DNA of 64,000 nt from positions 5,961,501-6,025,500 of the forward strand of contig WPIO01000020.1 of assembly GCA_009760855.2 (NCBI GenBank), written 5' to 3'. Positions 50,938-61,975 of this stretch are shown piece by piece. Positions within the stretch are counted from its first letter, which is position 1; every line of letters starts with the position of its first letter. A program made the translations under genes and the position numbers. The notes below the pieces were generated by a model. That model did no database searches, was not told the DNA's origin, and saw nothing but the letters and a program-made list of their open reading frames with translations. This stretch comes from Cristatella mucedo (taxonomy: Eukaryota > Bryozoa > Phylactolaemata > Cristatellidae).

Positions 50938-50971
50938 CAAGTTCACTTTAAATCAGTTCAAGTTCTTACAC

Positions 50972-52297
50972 CTATGAAGACACTGTATACAAATCATTTT
51001 CGACCATGTAAATGTCGACTGGTACGTCGGGCTGCAAGTTATGCGACACTTGACTGCATATTTCGAGGCTAGCCGATGACGCAGGTCGAGGATCCCTGGT
51101 GAGAGGATCAGATTTGGCAGCATTGAGCTTGAAATGCTGATTGACAGGGCTAAGCACAGTGCCCTCCGATGCCGGTCTGGATAAGCACGACTGACGTTTT
51201 CGATAAATAACAACCGTTATGAGTACTGCAGCTGTCAAAAAAGCAATGGCAGCACCGGCCGATACACCTGCTACTACAGAAACCTCAGAATTGCTCAGAC
51301 TTTGTGCCTCGTCGATCTGGGAATTCGTCGAACTTTTTTGTGGTAATGTTGGTATGGAAGCCTGGGCATTTGGCTGGGTTGAAATTTCTATTTTTAAAGT
51401 GAAACCGGAAAAACTCGTCTGATCGCAGTCTGAAGATGTATACTGATAGCTCACATGCATGGCAGAAGTTGAGTAGTAAGTACCACCATTATTCAAGCAC
51501 CTGTCCAACAAGCACAGTCTTCGACAGCTATTAGTCCAGGGTTCAGCCAGCACTGATAGAATGAGCCCCACGGACGAATTGGCAGCTTGTATGTTTAATG
51601 TGTAGTTCATTTTCGCCGAGCATTTCACATCATTAGGAGGTATGACGGCATACTTACTATCTGGTGCGAAGAAATACAAAACAGTTTCAGGCACAAGGGT
51701 AGAGCCGTTTACAGTGCCCAGGCAAATGTTTGTAGCCCTGGTGGCCATGAATTCGAGAACAAACCAACCTGCTGCATCACGAGGGAACAGGTAATTGTAG
51801 ATGCTCAGGTTTTTGCTGGCCCACACGTACACATCTGAAGAGACACTGCAAATGTAATCTGTTCTGCCGTAGGGTGAGTCAACAGACAGAAAAAGAGATG
51901 ATGCACTATTGTCGCAGGTTCGTTCAGGCGGTTCAAGCTGCACTTCATCTATCCTCAGCAGCAACTGTAGTGGTTGCTGCAGTGTCGGCTGGGCTGGATC
52001 GGATGCAACGCTCGGGATTGTAATGCTGACGGTGCATGCTCTCTGAGACTCAGTGGTCAGGTTGAGGGCATTGATGGCCTGCCACGAACTGTTTGCTGCT
52101 AAGACGATGCTTCTAGTGCTGCCACGAAGGCAATCGTACAATGCAGGTGAGCTTCCGAGGGCCGATGGCCAGACAAGCAGTAAGAGTGCTGCTCTAAAAG
52201 AGGCTCCTAAAATGGCAGTTTTCCCTTCACTTGAGTGGCCTACCTGCACCGATGAAGATGACTGGCTTCGATAAAGGACTGCCAACGACCTCCACAT
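50972..52297 (-). CDS. Type I membrane protein with CUB-like ectodomain, single exon, 441 aa
   Basis: Open reading frame of 441 codons with an in-frame TAA 9 nt upstream of the ATG. Residues about 30-50 form a hydrophobic N-terminal segment (AALLLLVWPSALG), likely a late signal peptide or signal anchor. Residues 55-320 are cysteine-containing, with N-glycosylation sequons near 69, 79, 163, 197, 232 and 240. Stretches such as WFVLEFMAT and SFSGFTLKIEI resemble CUB-type beta sandwiches, though I cannot assign the family firmly. One membrane helix lies at about 341-363 (VAGVSAGAAIAFLTAAVLITVVIY), followed by a basic stop-transfer (RKR) and a 75-residue tail ending in two close tyrosines (IYMVENDLYTV). 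AATAAA lies 35 nt past the stop. A cell-surface or adhesion role is inferred. No intron is seen, so a retrogene is possible. Confidence 0.75.
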   Translation of the reverse strand: MWRSLAVLYRSQSSSSVQVGHSSEGKTAILGASFRAALLLLVWPSALGSSPALYDCLRGSTRSIVLAANSSWQAINALNLTTESQRACTVSITIPSVASDPAQPTLQQPLQLLLRIDEVQLEPPERTCDNSASSLFLSVDSPYGRTDYICSVSSDVYVWASKNLSIYNYLFPRDAAGWFVLEFMATRATNICLGTVNGSTLVPETVLYFFAPDSKYAVIPPNDVKCSAKMNYTLNIQAANSSVGLILSVLAEPWTNSCRRLCLLDRCLNNGGTYYSTSAMHVSYQYTSSDCDQTSFSGFTLKIEISTQPNAQASIPTLPQKSSTNSQIDEAQSLSNSEVSVVAGVSAGAAIAFLTAAVLITVVIYRKRQSCLSRPASEGTVLSPVNQHFKLNAAKSDPLTRDPRPASSASLEICSQVSHNLQPDVPVDIYMVENDLYTVSS

Positions 52298-52869
52298 ACC
52301 GGCTTAGTCACTTTGCAGCTGCCTGTAGCAGTGGCTCGATGGTGGTGAACGACGACGCTGGCTCAACACAGGCCGAAGAAAGCAGTGGGCCGGACGAATG
52401 AAGGAAGCCAGCCAAACTAGCAACTTTTTTCCAGCAGCTCGAGGTGATTTATTGGTGGGAGGGCTGAGTCATGGAGCCTGGCCCAATGGTCACCAATTGT
52501 AGCAACAAGCTGAGCCAATCAATTCGCCTGAAGCTCAGTCAGAGATCAGAAGGTTTCCACATGAGCTGAGCCAAAGGGCTGTCTTGTTTTTCAAAGATGA
52601 AAACCACCTCATGGTCGATCTGTATGTCAACAGGACTGGGCTTCATGGATGGTGGGCTGGGCCACATATAAGAGTCAAGCTGGCTGATCGCATAATACAT
52701 GCAGAACCTGAGTATTTTATTTAACCCCTGCCGAGTTTTGCACCGAATGTAAGGCTCTTATTGGACAGACAGGAAGACATGGCAGCAGCTAGTTACAAAA
52801 ATCGAGATGAGATGTCACAAATGCATAGCACATCAGAATGCCTATTAAACGTCAAAGGACTAAAGACTT

Positions 52870-52970
52870 CAATATCGTGTCTCCTTTGCAGCAAATGTAA
52901 TGTGCCTAGAAGAGATTGAGCTCTCTGAGGGTGCCATATCAAATGAATTACTATTAATAATATTATCAAA
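52870..52970 (+). mobile_element. LINE-A tail
   Basis: CTCCTTTGCAGCAAATGTAA, GTGCCTAGAAGAGATTGAG, GGGTGCCATATCAAATG and an ATT-rich tail. Confidence 0.65.
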
Positions 52971-53520
52971 TCCAGATTATAGCTAGAGAAACGTCATCGA
53001 GGACTCATATAGGTTATCAGCTTCAGAGCCTGGTCACTAGGATGGCAAGGCGAGAAGAACGAGTGAAGGTAGTTACTGTCAAGAGGTCGAGCCAACCATA
53101 ACTTGGATCTTTGCTCTTTGATCCCACTGCTAGCCTCTTGGGCATGTGTTTATGTCAGTCAAAAAACTATTTCCAGGTTACATTTTATTTGAAGTTTGGG
53201 ACTTGACCATAAGAATGCCCATCAGCAGACTCGGCAGGGGCCGTTCGGCTAATGAAATGTACTGCTGAATGGCTTAGGTAGGTTGCCAGTTGCCAATGAT
53301 AATGACAAAAATGTGTAGTTTGTAAAACATTCTACAAGGATTACATTTATAGCAAGCGTACTTGCCACTTTCTGCAATAGATTCAAAAGAATTAATGAAA
53401 TGCACGTTATCGTGGTTAGACAAACATGAGTCAAATACAATGCTTAGGTCTGCATACTAAAGGTCAAAGGAAAAAACACTCAGGGCCACCAGTTTGTAGG
53501 GCCACAGGCTAATAATGAAC

Positions 53521-54066
53521 CATTAGCAACGGATTGACTTCAAGGTTTTGTCGCTCACTTTTAGATCCCTTCATTCTATGGCTCCAGCCTATCTCTCAGA
53601 TATACTACCCCATCAGGCCAAGCATCGTACCACCCGCTTTTCGGAATCCAACTGTCTAGAAATACCTCATACAAACCTTAAATCCTTTGGAGACGGTGCA
53701 TTTAGTTCGTATGCTCCCAAAGCCTGGAACTCCCTCCCGACCTGCGTCAGAACATCCCCTGACCTGACCACATTTAAAAGGAACCTAAAAACACACCTAT
53801 TTAGGACAGCATTTAGTGGGTCCCTGTGATTCGTCCTTGATGTGCTTATGCATGCTGACACTGTGCATGCTGCCACTAACCACATTTGCATGCTGACCCT
53901 GTGCATGTCATCCCTAACCATATTATTCATTTCGTTTGTTTTTTTCAAGCATGATTTTACTTACCATTCAATTGCATTTCACTTTACAGCAAATGTAAAG
54001 CGCCTAGAGAGAGAATAAGTTCTCTGAGGGCGCTTTATCAAGCGAATTATTATTATTATTATTATA
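53521..54066 (+). mobile_element. LINE-A copy, C-terminus and 3' UTR
   Basis: Open frame with SLTFRSLHSMAPAYLSDILP, FSESNCLEIPHTNLKSFGDG and RNLKTHLFRTAFSGSL, then the full 3' UTR and (ATT)n tail. It is nearly identical to the end of the 10.2-11.7 kb copy, so both are recent. Confidence 0.88.
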
Positions 54067-54159
54067 AAAATGCACAGGTAAGCAGGCGAAGCAAAGGGAA
54101 CAAAAAAGCCAGACATGGTCACTGCAAAAGCAGACCAGAACAGATGCAAGGTAGTAACT

Positions 54160-54925
54160 GTAGCTGCATGGGAGTTTCAGACTTGTGATGCATACGAACT
54201 GAAGGCCCGACAACCAAAACATTTCAATTAAGTGAGAAACGTGGCAAAATGACTAGATGCAGAGGTATGGGTGGTGCGCAGCACACTCGAAGGAGCAAGG
54301 AGGTTGGATTGGCAGTCTGGTGTGTGAAACAATGTGTGTATAAGACAGTGGATATCGAAATCGATTCGATGATTGATAGGGAGCCACCATAGCTCAGACA
54401 GAAGTGGTGTGATGTGGCAGCTACAGTTTACAATAGACCAGATGAGCTTCCGAATTTTGCAACAATTACACATGATTTGGGGTACTGGCCAAGAGCTAAA
54501 AAAAGGGATCTGTAGTGACCTACATGTGGTGTCAGGCACGTATCAACTAGCTTAAAATGTAATATTAGGTAAGCAGGCAAAATTTTTGTCGATGTTGCTT
54601 AGCTGCAAGTTGGCCGACTCGATGGTGGCAGAAATGTGCTCATCCAATGACGTCATTTGGCCGAACTGGTTTGGTCCAGCGGTTAAGGTGCTCGCCCCGA
54701 CCAAGGTCTGGCTGAGGTCGTGGGCTCGAGCCCCGAGGCACATGTGAAACGCCTGAATAGTGATTAAGTTCTCTTTGGGCGCTATACAAATGAACTATAT
54801 AATTTTGGAATGGTCTACCTAGATTAAAGACGGACGTCACTGGGGTGACACTAGGTGATTCAAAGTTCAAGGTAAGATCTTGCAACTTGAGGGTTACACT
54901 AGGCTTGTCCATAAGCTAAGCCACA
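54160..54925 (-). mobile_element. LINE-C copy interrupted by SINE-2
   Basis: The - strand frames read SPSVTPVTSVFNLG upstream of the SINE and SLDEHISATIESANLQLSNI downstream of it, then HITPLLSELWWLPINHRIDF. Removing 54655-54800 restores the LINE order. Confidence 0.7.
54655..54800 (+). mobile_element. SINE-2 copy inserted into LINE-C
   Basis: Head CTGGTTTGGTCCAGCGGTTAAGG, B-box GTGGGCTCGAGCCCC, then CCTGAATAGTGATTAAGTTCTC and GGGCGCTATACAAATGA. The two halves of a LINE reading frame on the other strand lie on its flanks, and TTTGG occurs at both junctions as a possible target-site duplication. Confidence 0.75.
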
Positions 54926-56869
54926 ATTACCCAGCTACTGCCTGAAGGCAGGGCCACTCCTTTCAAAGGAATGGCTGGCCTATGTTACTGAGCTGATGTC
55001 ACACCAGTAAGGCAAGGCTCAGCAGCATCGCGCTAGGTGTTGCTTCGCTTCGTGGCTTCGTGATCTCTGCGCACCGTGGTTAGGTTGGGAGCATTTCTAT
55101 TCAGATCTGAGTTTCACCAAACTCAACCAGGACTCCCATGCTTCACTGAACAAAATTATCTCGATTCTTTACAAGACCGATTTGCTGATTCATCAGTTGA
55201 TGGGGTCAGAGGCAGATGGTGCACAAGAGCTCGTAGGTGCACAGACACCAACTTGCCTATTCTACAGTGAAGAGAGCTGTGAGACAAATGTAGGAGAGGG
55301 GAAGCTCTTCAAAAAGGCTCCGGGCCTTGATTCTTGAAAATCGTAGTGCTAGTAACACTACAAAATGGCATTTAGTAATACTCTACGAGAACTAAAAAGG
55401 GGGCTGCGTAGCTCTTTCTAAGCCCCATGTAGGATGAACATACCAATTGAGTAGCTACTATAAAAATCCTTCCATAATCCAGCTGAGCTTTCTTTTGCTA
55501 CACAGAGTCACCCTTTACATAAGTATTCTACCACATTTCAACTGATCCTACCTTGTTTTAGCCAAGCTCGTTTTCACTGGCGAGTCACCAGAGCAAAAGT
55601 TAAGGATTTCAAGTCAGACCAATGATGAATGGTACATTTGTAAAAAAGGCAGAACATTAATGTGCAGAACAAATGATGGCTACCTTAAACCTTATATCGG
55701 AATACAATGAATCTGACCAGGCTCTCACAAAAAAGGCACATGCACTAAGACACGAGCAATTGCTGGCAATAGCAGCATCTGGCTTAGCCAGCACACACGA
55801 TATACGAGTTGTAACTACATAGTTTATTCAGCAAGCTTGCTGCTTTATGCAGCTGCCATATATGATAAAATAGTAGATTGCTTGCCTGCACATAGTGCAA
55901 AACAGTCAATTATACTTGAGTTAATGGCATTGAATTAACTGCATATCATAACAGAAACAAGCAAAACACATTAAATTGACTGCACACCATAACATAAGCA
56001 AGCAAAACATGAAAAATGGCCACAGGCATGTACACCTCAGGAAGAACAGTGAACTCTAGTAGTTGCAACTTGTCCTTGACTGCATACAAGGCATAGTTAA
56101 GATACTTTGCCTATACAAACAGAGGCATGAGGATAGCCACACAATTCTTTCAAGATGCTTGTCCCTTAACATACAGCCAAAGTGCAGTTCCAACGACGGC
56201 AATAAACGTAGAGCTGATAGCCAATTTAACAAGGCACCTTATAAACCATCGGCATAACTTATCTACAACAAGCAGTAGCCGAAACAATAAAATTAAAGAA
56301 CCAACAAGCTGAGTGATCTGAAGCACAACTACATAAGAAAGTCGACAAGTCCCCTATAGCCGATGCAAAAAAAACTAAAGAAAAGACTATTAAAACGGAG
56401 CAGTGTTGCACCCACGACCTGGACAGTGTCAAACTTACACTGAATAAATAAAGGTAAAATCACAACAACCAATGTCCCAAGAATACCGAAGATGACGATT
56501 GATGGATGTGATATCGTTGATGTGACAACTAAAATAAACAACAATAATATGCATTAGCATCAGGATATGGTTGCCTTAGTTGCCAGCTTGCATGCATTTG
56601 AATGGGGGAATGTCTTAGAGGGTCAACCCCATTAAAGCTGATAAGGGGCTTGTGCGATTGGGGCAGAAGCATTGAAGCTTCTGCCATCGATGCAGCTAAA
56701 TCAAGTACATTCAGAAAAAAGCTCTAATAACTTGATATTTTGAACAGCTCTACTGAAGCTCAAAACAGAAAAATTCTTGGGTAGGAAGGGAAAAACGAAA
56801 GAAAGTTGTCTCGAGAAGCCTGGATCAAACTTAAATCCCAGACAAGCAAGAACGACCTACATAGGAATG
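54926..56869. other. Nothing recognised
   Basis: AT-rich, short frames only, no match to the repeats described. Confidence 0.45.
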
Positions 56870-57885
56870 CAGACATGGGAAGAGTATCTCTGCGTGTTTT
56901 GCTAGATCACTCGGCAGCTTTTGACACTATCGATCACAAGTCCTTCTTGAGCGCCTCTCATCTCGCCTGGGCATCACTGGCACTGCCCTGTTGCTTTGCA
57001 ATGGTTCAGGTCCAATCTCAGTGGGAGACCCCAGAGTATTGATGTGAATGGACAAAGACCATCCGAGGTACCTATGAAATATGGGGTACCTCAGGGCTCC
57101 TTGGTTGGTACTGTTCTTTTCACTGTGCATACTCTCCCTCTCGCCGATGTGATTGCCAATCATAATCTAGGCTTTCACTTCTATGCGGATGAGACTCATT
57201 TGCACCTTTGCTTTGATCCCTCCCAGCCTTCGAGCACCTCAAATTCTCTCAACTCCCTTGCTGCATGTGTTGATGACATCCGCACATGGATGGCAGCAAA
57301 TTTTCTTGTATTAATTGATGATAAGCTAACTTATTATTTATGGGCAAACCAAGTGTGGTTCAGAAATTGGAAAGGCTAACGCTCAAAATCGGCTGTGCTA
57401 GCATATATCCTGTAGAATTTGCACGAAATCTAGGTGCCATATTCCAAAGTGACCTTTCGTTAGACGACCACATCAGCTCCACAATCCAAGTCTGCTTACT
57501 TTCAGCTACATAACATTGCTAAAATCTCGATAGGGATACCGCATTTAGGTTGGTCCATACACTTGGTGACGTCCCGTCTGGACTTCTGTAATTACTGCTT
57601 GCTGGCCTACCGGCATGTGCAATCAGGTGCTTACAGCCGGTGCAAAACTTTGCAGGTAGGCTTGTCTGTCGTACATCGTACCACTTCTCGCCGACCTGCA
57701 CTGGCTACCAGTCAAGCAACGGATCGACTTCGAGGTTTTGTCGCTCACTTTTAGGTCACTTCATTCTATGGCTCTAGCCTATCTCTCAGATCTACTGCCC
57801 CACTAGTACGAGCATCGTACCAGCTGCTTTTCGGAATCCAACAGTTTGCCAATACCTCGTACAAACCTCAAATCCTTAGGAGATC
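56870..57885 (+). mobile_element. LINE-A copy, RT domain, catalytically dead
   Basis: Motif A is LLDHSAAFDTIDHKS and the GVPQGSLVGTVLFT block follows. The catalytic box reads YADE (57182-57193) in place of YADD. Further frameshifts follow, and the copy is cut off at FSESNSLPIPRTNLKS-like sequence without its tail. Confidence 0.82.
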
Positions 57886-58854
57886 CTAAGGGATGTCTCC
57901 AACTTTGGTGAGGGCCTGAATAAGGCAATCAAAGCCCAGCTTAAAAACAGGCTAATTGGCCAACTGTTACTACACAGATCCAGTTTCAACAGTCACAATG
58001 CACTGACTAGGACAGACAGTACTAACAGGCTACTTACTGCTGAGGGTTCTTCATCAGGCACTTATTACCAAGTTCCCTAACTAAGAAGCTGTGGCCGTGA
58101 AATTGTCGATGGTTAGAAACCAGCAAAGATGCACTTAAAAGCTAGCAGAATTCGATCTTCTCAATTGCAAATCCAAGCAAGGGCTAAAGTGAAAGCAGAA
58201 CTGACAAATCCAACTTGAAACTACTGGCAGCACTATAGCAGGGACTTCTGGGAGTTCTATAGGCACTTTATCTTAAGCTGTATTGCACAGCACACAACTC
58301 GGGAACTCTAAGAGATGCAGCTTGCCACGGCCGCTTAAGAAGCACAGAGCTCAACGATCTAAAGCAAAGCCAGAGACCTAGAACTCAGTATGATAGGACA
58401 AAAATTAAGCATAAGATGAAACATACTATATATAAACATTAATGCAACAAAAAGAGTTGCATGAGATGTCATTTCGACCATGTACTGAGAGCTCCTAAAA
58501 AAGGCACAATTTCATATAAGAGTCACAACAATTGCTCGAGCTTAGTGGACAGTACCAGGAAATCGACTCGGCCTTGATGGAAGCGCCCAATGCACTACGT
58601 TTGCTGGCTACTGACTACAGATTAATACATCCTCCAAATCTTTGCATGGAAAATCACTCTTCAAAAACAGCGCTACTAATTGACTATGAAAACGCAAATT
58701 AGACCAGTAGCAATAGCAAATAGAGCTCTAGATCAAAAATACCCTGGAATTGTCAAGAGTAGGAGGGCCATGGGAGGGAGCCGCTGTTGGCCGGCTGCTG
58801 ACCATGCTAGTCGCCTGCACACCGTCTCTCTTGCAACAGCGCCAAGGTCCATTG
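57886..58854. other. Nothing recognised
   Basis: Sequence between two LINE fragments; no protein-like frame. Confidence 0.45.
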
Positions 58855-59275
58855 ATGTATCTCGTCAGTAACTCCACAAAGTCATAAAGACCACGTGGGT
58901 GTTACGCAGGAGAGTTTTGTATAGCACACTCACAGCCTAAGCGGCTTTCGGTACGCATTCGGTAGCCAACAGACTTCGTCTCACGCAACACAGAGAAAGT
59001 GGGAAGCATGGGAGAAGCATAGTCAGGAGAGCAGTTGAGGTAGTGAGTAGCGTAGAAGTAGCAGCTCAGGACCGCTGAAAAGGATGAGCTACAGTCGGCA
59101 GTAGGAGAGTAGTTGTCGTTGCGTAAGAATTGTGGAAGCAAGTTCCACAGTTTAGGGCCTGCAGAGCCAAAGGTTCTGCCGCCAACGGTCTTTAAGCGGA
59201 GGAATGGAACAGCTAATTGATTGTCCACACAGGACCTGAGGGGGCGAAGAGGCTGAGACTGGTGCAGCAGTTTAT
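58855..59275 (-). mobile_element. LINE-B copy 6, C-terminal part
   Basis: The - strand encodes VPFLRLKTVGGRTFGSAGPK, LWNLLPQFLRND and the shared C-terminus. It is truncated upstream at about 59275. Confidence 0.75.
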
Positions 59276-59552
59276 TGTTATGGTGAGAGAATTGCAGACA
59301 CTATTTCAGACAAACATCGACAACTCAGGAGACGAATAGATATGCAGATATTCTTGCATCCTTTGCAGCAAGACTGAACTGGTGAAGAAGCAAAGATTCT
59401 ATATAGCTCAGCAAAGCCTGGCCTGGCCAAAATTGGTTAAACTGCTTCAATGGTTCCAGCCCGACTAAGGAAACCTCCCTCTCTGATGAGTAAATTAGCT
59501 TGTAAAGTTCTCCGATGAGTAAATTAGCTCGTACAGTCCACTGCCTACATAC

Positions 59553-59600
59553 TATACATATATACATATACATATATATACATATACATATATACATATC
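59553..59600. repeat. (ACATAT)n tract
   Basis: Irregular ATACATATAT repeat next to a SINE-1 copy. Confidence 0.85.
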
Positions 59601-59772
59601 CCCCAGGGAATCAGCCCACGGGTAAGGTGCATACTCTTTAGGACCTAGGCCTTTAAGTCCTTAAGTAGGCCACAATTTATTGCCAACTGAAAGCGGTGGT
59701 CCTAGTTGCTAAGGCTCGTCTGTTGCTTTATAAACGAGGCTGTTGCATTAAGTAACCTAGTTTTTTTTTATT
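59600..59772 (+). mobile_element. SINE-1 copy, diverged
   Basis: GGGTAAGGTGCATACTC head, TTTATTGCCAACTGAAAGCGG and TAAGGCTCGTCTGTTGCTTTA body, T-rich tail. It directly follows an (ACATAT)n tract. Confidence 0.6.
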
Positions 59773-60347
59773 TCACTGAAAGCACTTTTTGCTCAGTGCA
59801 TCTCAGACTCCAGGACTCACTCCACAGCTCTCGCGAAACTACATCTTCTCCTCTGTTCGTATATCTGAGCCGTCTTTCCAGCCACTCTGCAATGCTGATT
59901 TCATCCAGCCCAGCTCTTGGCACGACAGGCTTCCTCAATCACCAGCTTTGCTTCTCACTTTCTCTGTGGGGGGAGAGTGAAAGTAAAAGACTGTTAGCCG
60001 ATGCACATGCAGCAACTGCCACTTAGGCTTGGGGTCAGCCCTGGAAAGTACAGCTCATCAACGATCCCATTCTTGTCGACAAATGGAGCAGCCAAAGCAT
60101 ACCATGCAGAAATCAACGTATCTTCGCCGGCGTCTGGCACCTATTCACCCAAGGCTAACTTCTGCACGTCGGCACGCCTGCACACAGCCTCTCGAAAATG
60201 CATTTACAGACCTAAACTGCCCAGGAAAACTGCACCTATCTGCAAGCCAGGAGAACTGTAGCACAACAAGTGCAACAAGGGACCACGGCTGCAGGTAGTA
60301 TCCTTGCAAACGAAAAGTGGTGACGACCAGGTAGATTTGTAGCTTAA

Positions 60348-60572
60348 TAACAATAATGAAAAACTTGATAAAATGCCTTAAGAGAACTCAACCTCTTTCT
60401 AGGCGCTTTACATTTGTTGCAAAGAAAACACGATAGGATGGTTAGTGGTCGCACGCTCGACAAACAATAGGAATAACACGGTTAGGGGTGGCATGCACAG
60501 CGTCAGCATGCAAGTTTGGCTAGTGGCAGCATGCACAGTGTCAGCTTCCATCGCAATGCCGTTTAGTAGGGT
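60348..60572 (-). mobile_element. LINE-A 3' end, reverse
   Basis: ACTTGATAAAATGCCTTAAG, CAACCTCTTTCTAGGCGC, TTTACATTTGTTGCAAAG, GGTTAGTGGTCGCACGCTCG. Confidence 0.7.
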
Positions 60573-60599
60573 ACGGCCTTATGTCAGACAATGGTGAGT

Positions 60600-61010
60600 T
60601 GTAACGGCTAGACAAGTTGAGTTACTGGGCTACGACTGCAAGCCTGGTGATTTGAGTTCTCCAGACAGGTAGGCCGGGGTCAGAGAATGAAATTACTTGA
60701 AAATTAGCTGTTCGTCCTCGAAGTCGATCAGCAGCAAGCCAAGGAGTGAGTGCAGGTTGGACAGAGAGGCACAGCATGGCAGTGGCGGCATTCACGGGCA
60801 AAACAAGCACACAAGTACTGCAGGCACGATGACTTTCGAGTTGTGAGTGATAGCCAAGCTGAGAGTTACAGACGTCTAGAAGGGTGTCACATCAGGTTGT
60901 CAGGCTTAGCTGTGCTAGCCTTACGTAAGAAAGCCTGCATTTTGCACTATTACTATTACGCAGCTGAAAATAGGCCAATTTAGCAGTCAAGCAGACGCAA
61001 GTCATCTAGC
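60600..61010 (-). mobile_element. LINE-C-like fragment, reverse, decayed
   Basis: CAGGTAGGCCGGGGTCAGAG, CCTCGAAGTCGATCAGCAGC and GCATGGCAGTGGCGGCATTC correspond on the - strand to the 'HWLPV..RIDFK' and 'CHITPLL' region of LINEs. Confidence 0.45.
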
Positions 61011-61136
61011 GCTGAGTCATTTTAGAACACGGCACCCAAATCTCCAACAATATGTGCAAGCAACAGCGAAAGTATATGGGATACGCACGACGCCTTGCGC
61101 ATTTAGTCTGAGAAGAGTTGCCGGCTCGAACGAGAG

Positions 61137-61228
61137 AAGGTTAATCGGAACAGATACGGTGCTAGCGGGGCCAATGAGCAAAAAGGTTAATCGGAACAGA
61201 TACGGTGCTAGCGGGGCCAATGAGCAAA
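61137..61228. repeat. 46-bp perfect tandem duplication
   Basis: Two identical units, 61137-61182 and 61183-61228, each starting AAGGTTAATCGGAACAGA. Confidence 0.93.
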
Positions 61229-61499
61229 CATCAATGTAACTCCAGCCTCATAGATAAAACGAGTGTAGACTATTACGTGCCTCGAACAAGAGTAAAGTCT
61301 TAACAAGTTAAACCAATAAGTAAGGAAGAAACGGTGGTGGATTAGGCTAGAAACCTGCACAACTACAGATTCGCTGCATGTTCGTTTTGCATGAGTATAC
61401 TCCGCCTGCGGGCCCAGGGTCCTGCAAGCTGGTCTCCAGCAGGCGCCTATGCCTGCGTCGCGAGCAGGGCGAGCGCTCGGCCAACGCACCCGCTCTTAC

Positions 61500-61595
61500 A
61501 AGGCCTGAGAGCAAGCCGGGACTTTCATCAGACTCTGGCTTCGTCGCGACGCCGCCAATGCAGACGAGAGTAAGCAGAAGCCGCAGCGAACGCAT
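61500..61595 (-). CDS. Candidate signal-peptide first exon of a secreted protein (partial)
   Basis: On the - strand an ATG opens MRSLRLLLTLVCIGGVATKP, a textbook signal peptide (basic n-region, leucine core, small residues at the cleavage site). It is followed by ESDESPGLLSGL and a donor GGCCTT|GTAAGA in phase 0. Unspliced, the frame runs on to 61347. It lies 1.3 kb from, and divergent to, the MADF-like exon. I could not place the next exon. The mature protein is unknown. Confidence 0.4.
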
Positions 61596-61934
61596 GGGCA
61601 GGTGCGATGGGAAAGCGTGTAAGTGTGAACGCCAGCGACGGGAAGAAGACAGTTGATGCCTCCGGCAATACGCTAGACACGCTCAGGTCTCGTTTACGCG
61701 AAAAATTTGCATTTTTGCGTCTCAGATTTTTCTATCAATAATCTGCAGGAATTCAAAAGAAACGTCGGTGCTCGCTACCGTAGGCGGGGACATTTGCCAC
61801 AGCGAACACTTACCACAGATTCCGGAAGAGCCTATCCCCGTTTCCGAAAAGCTTTCATCTGCGTTGTGTAAATTACAGTGATTCCAGTATGAATATAAAA
61901 AATTAGTTTTCTAAAACTAAAATGCCATGTGAAT

Positions 61935-61975
61935 TCATTTGTCATACGCTTTATCAAGTGAATTATTATTATACT
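61935..61975 (+). mobile_element. LINE-A tail stub
   Basis: TACGCTTTATCAAGTGAATT followed by ATTATTAT. Confidence 0.45.
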
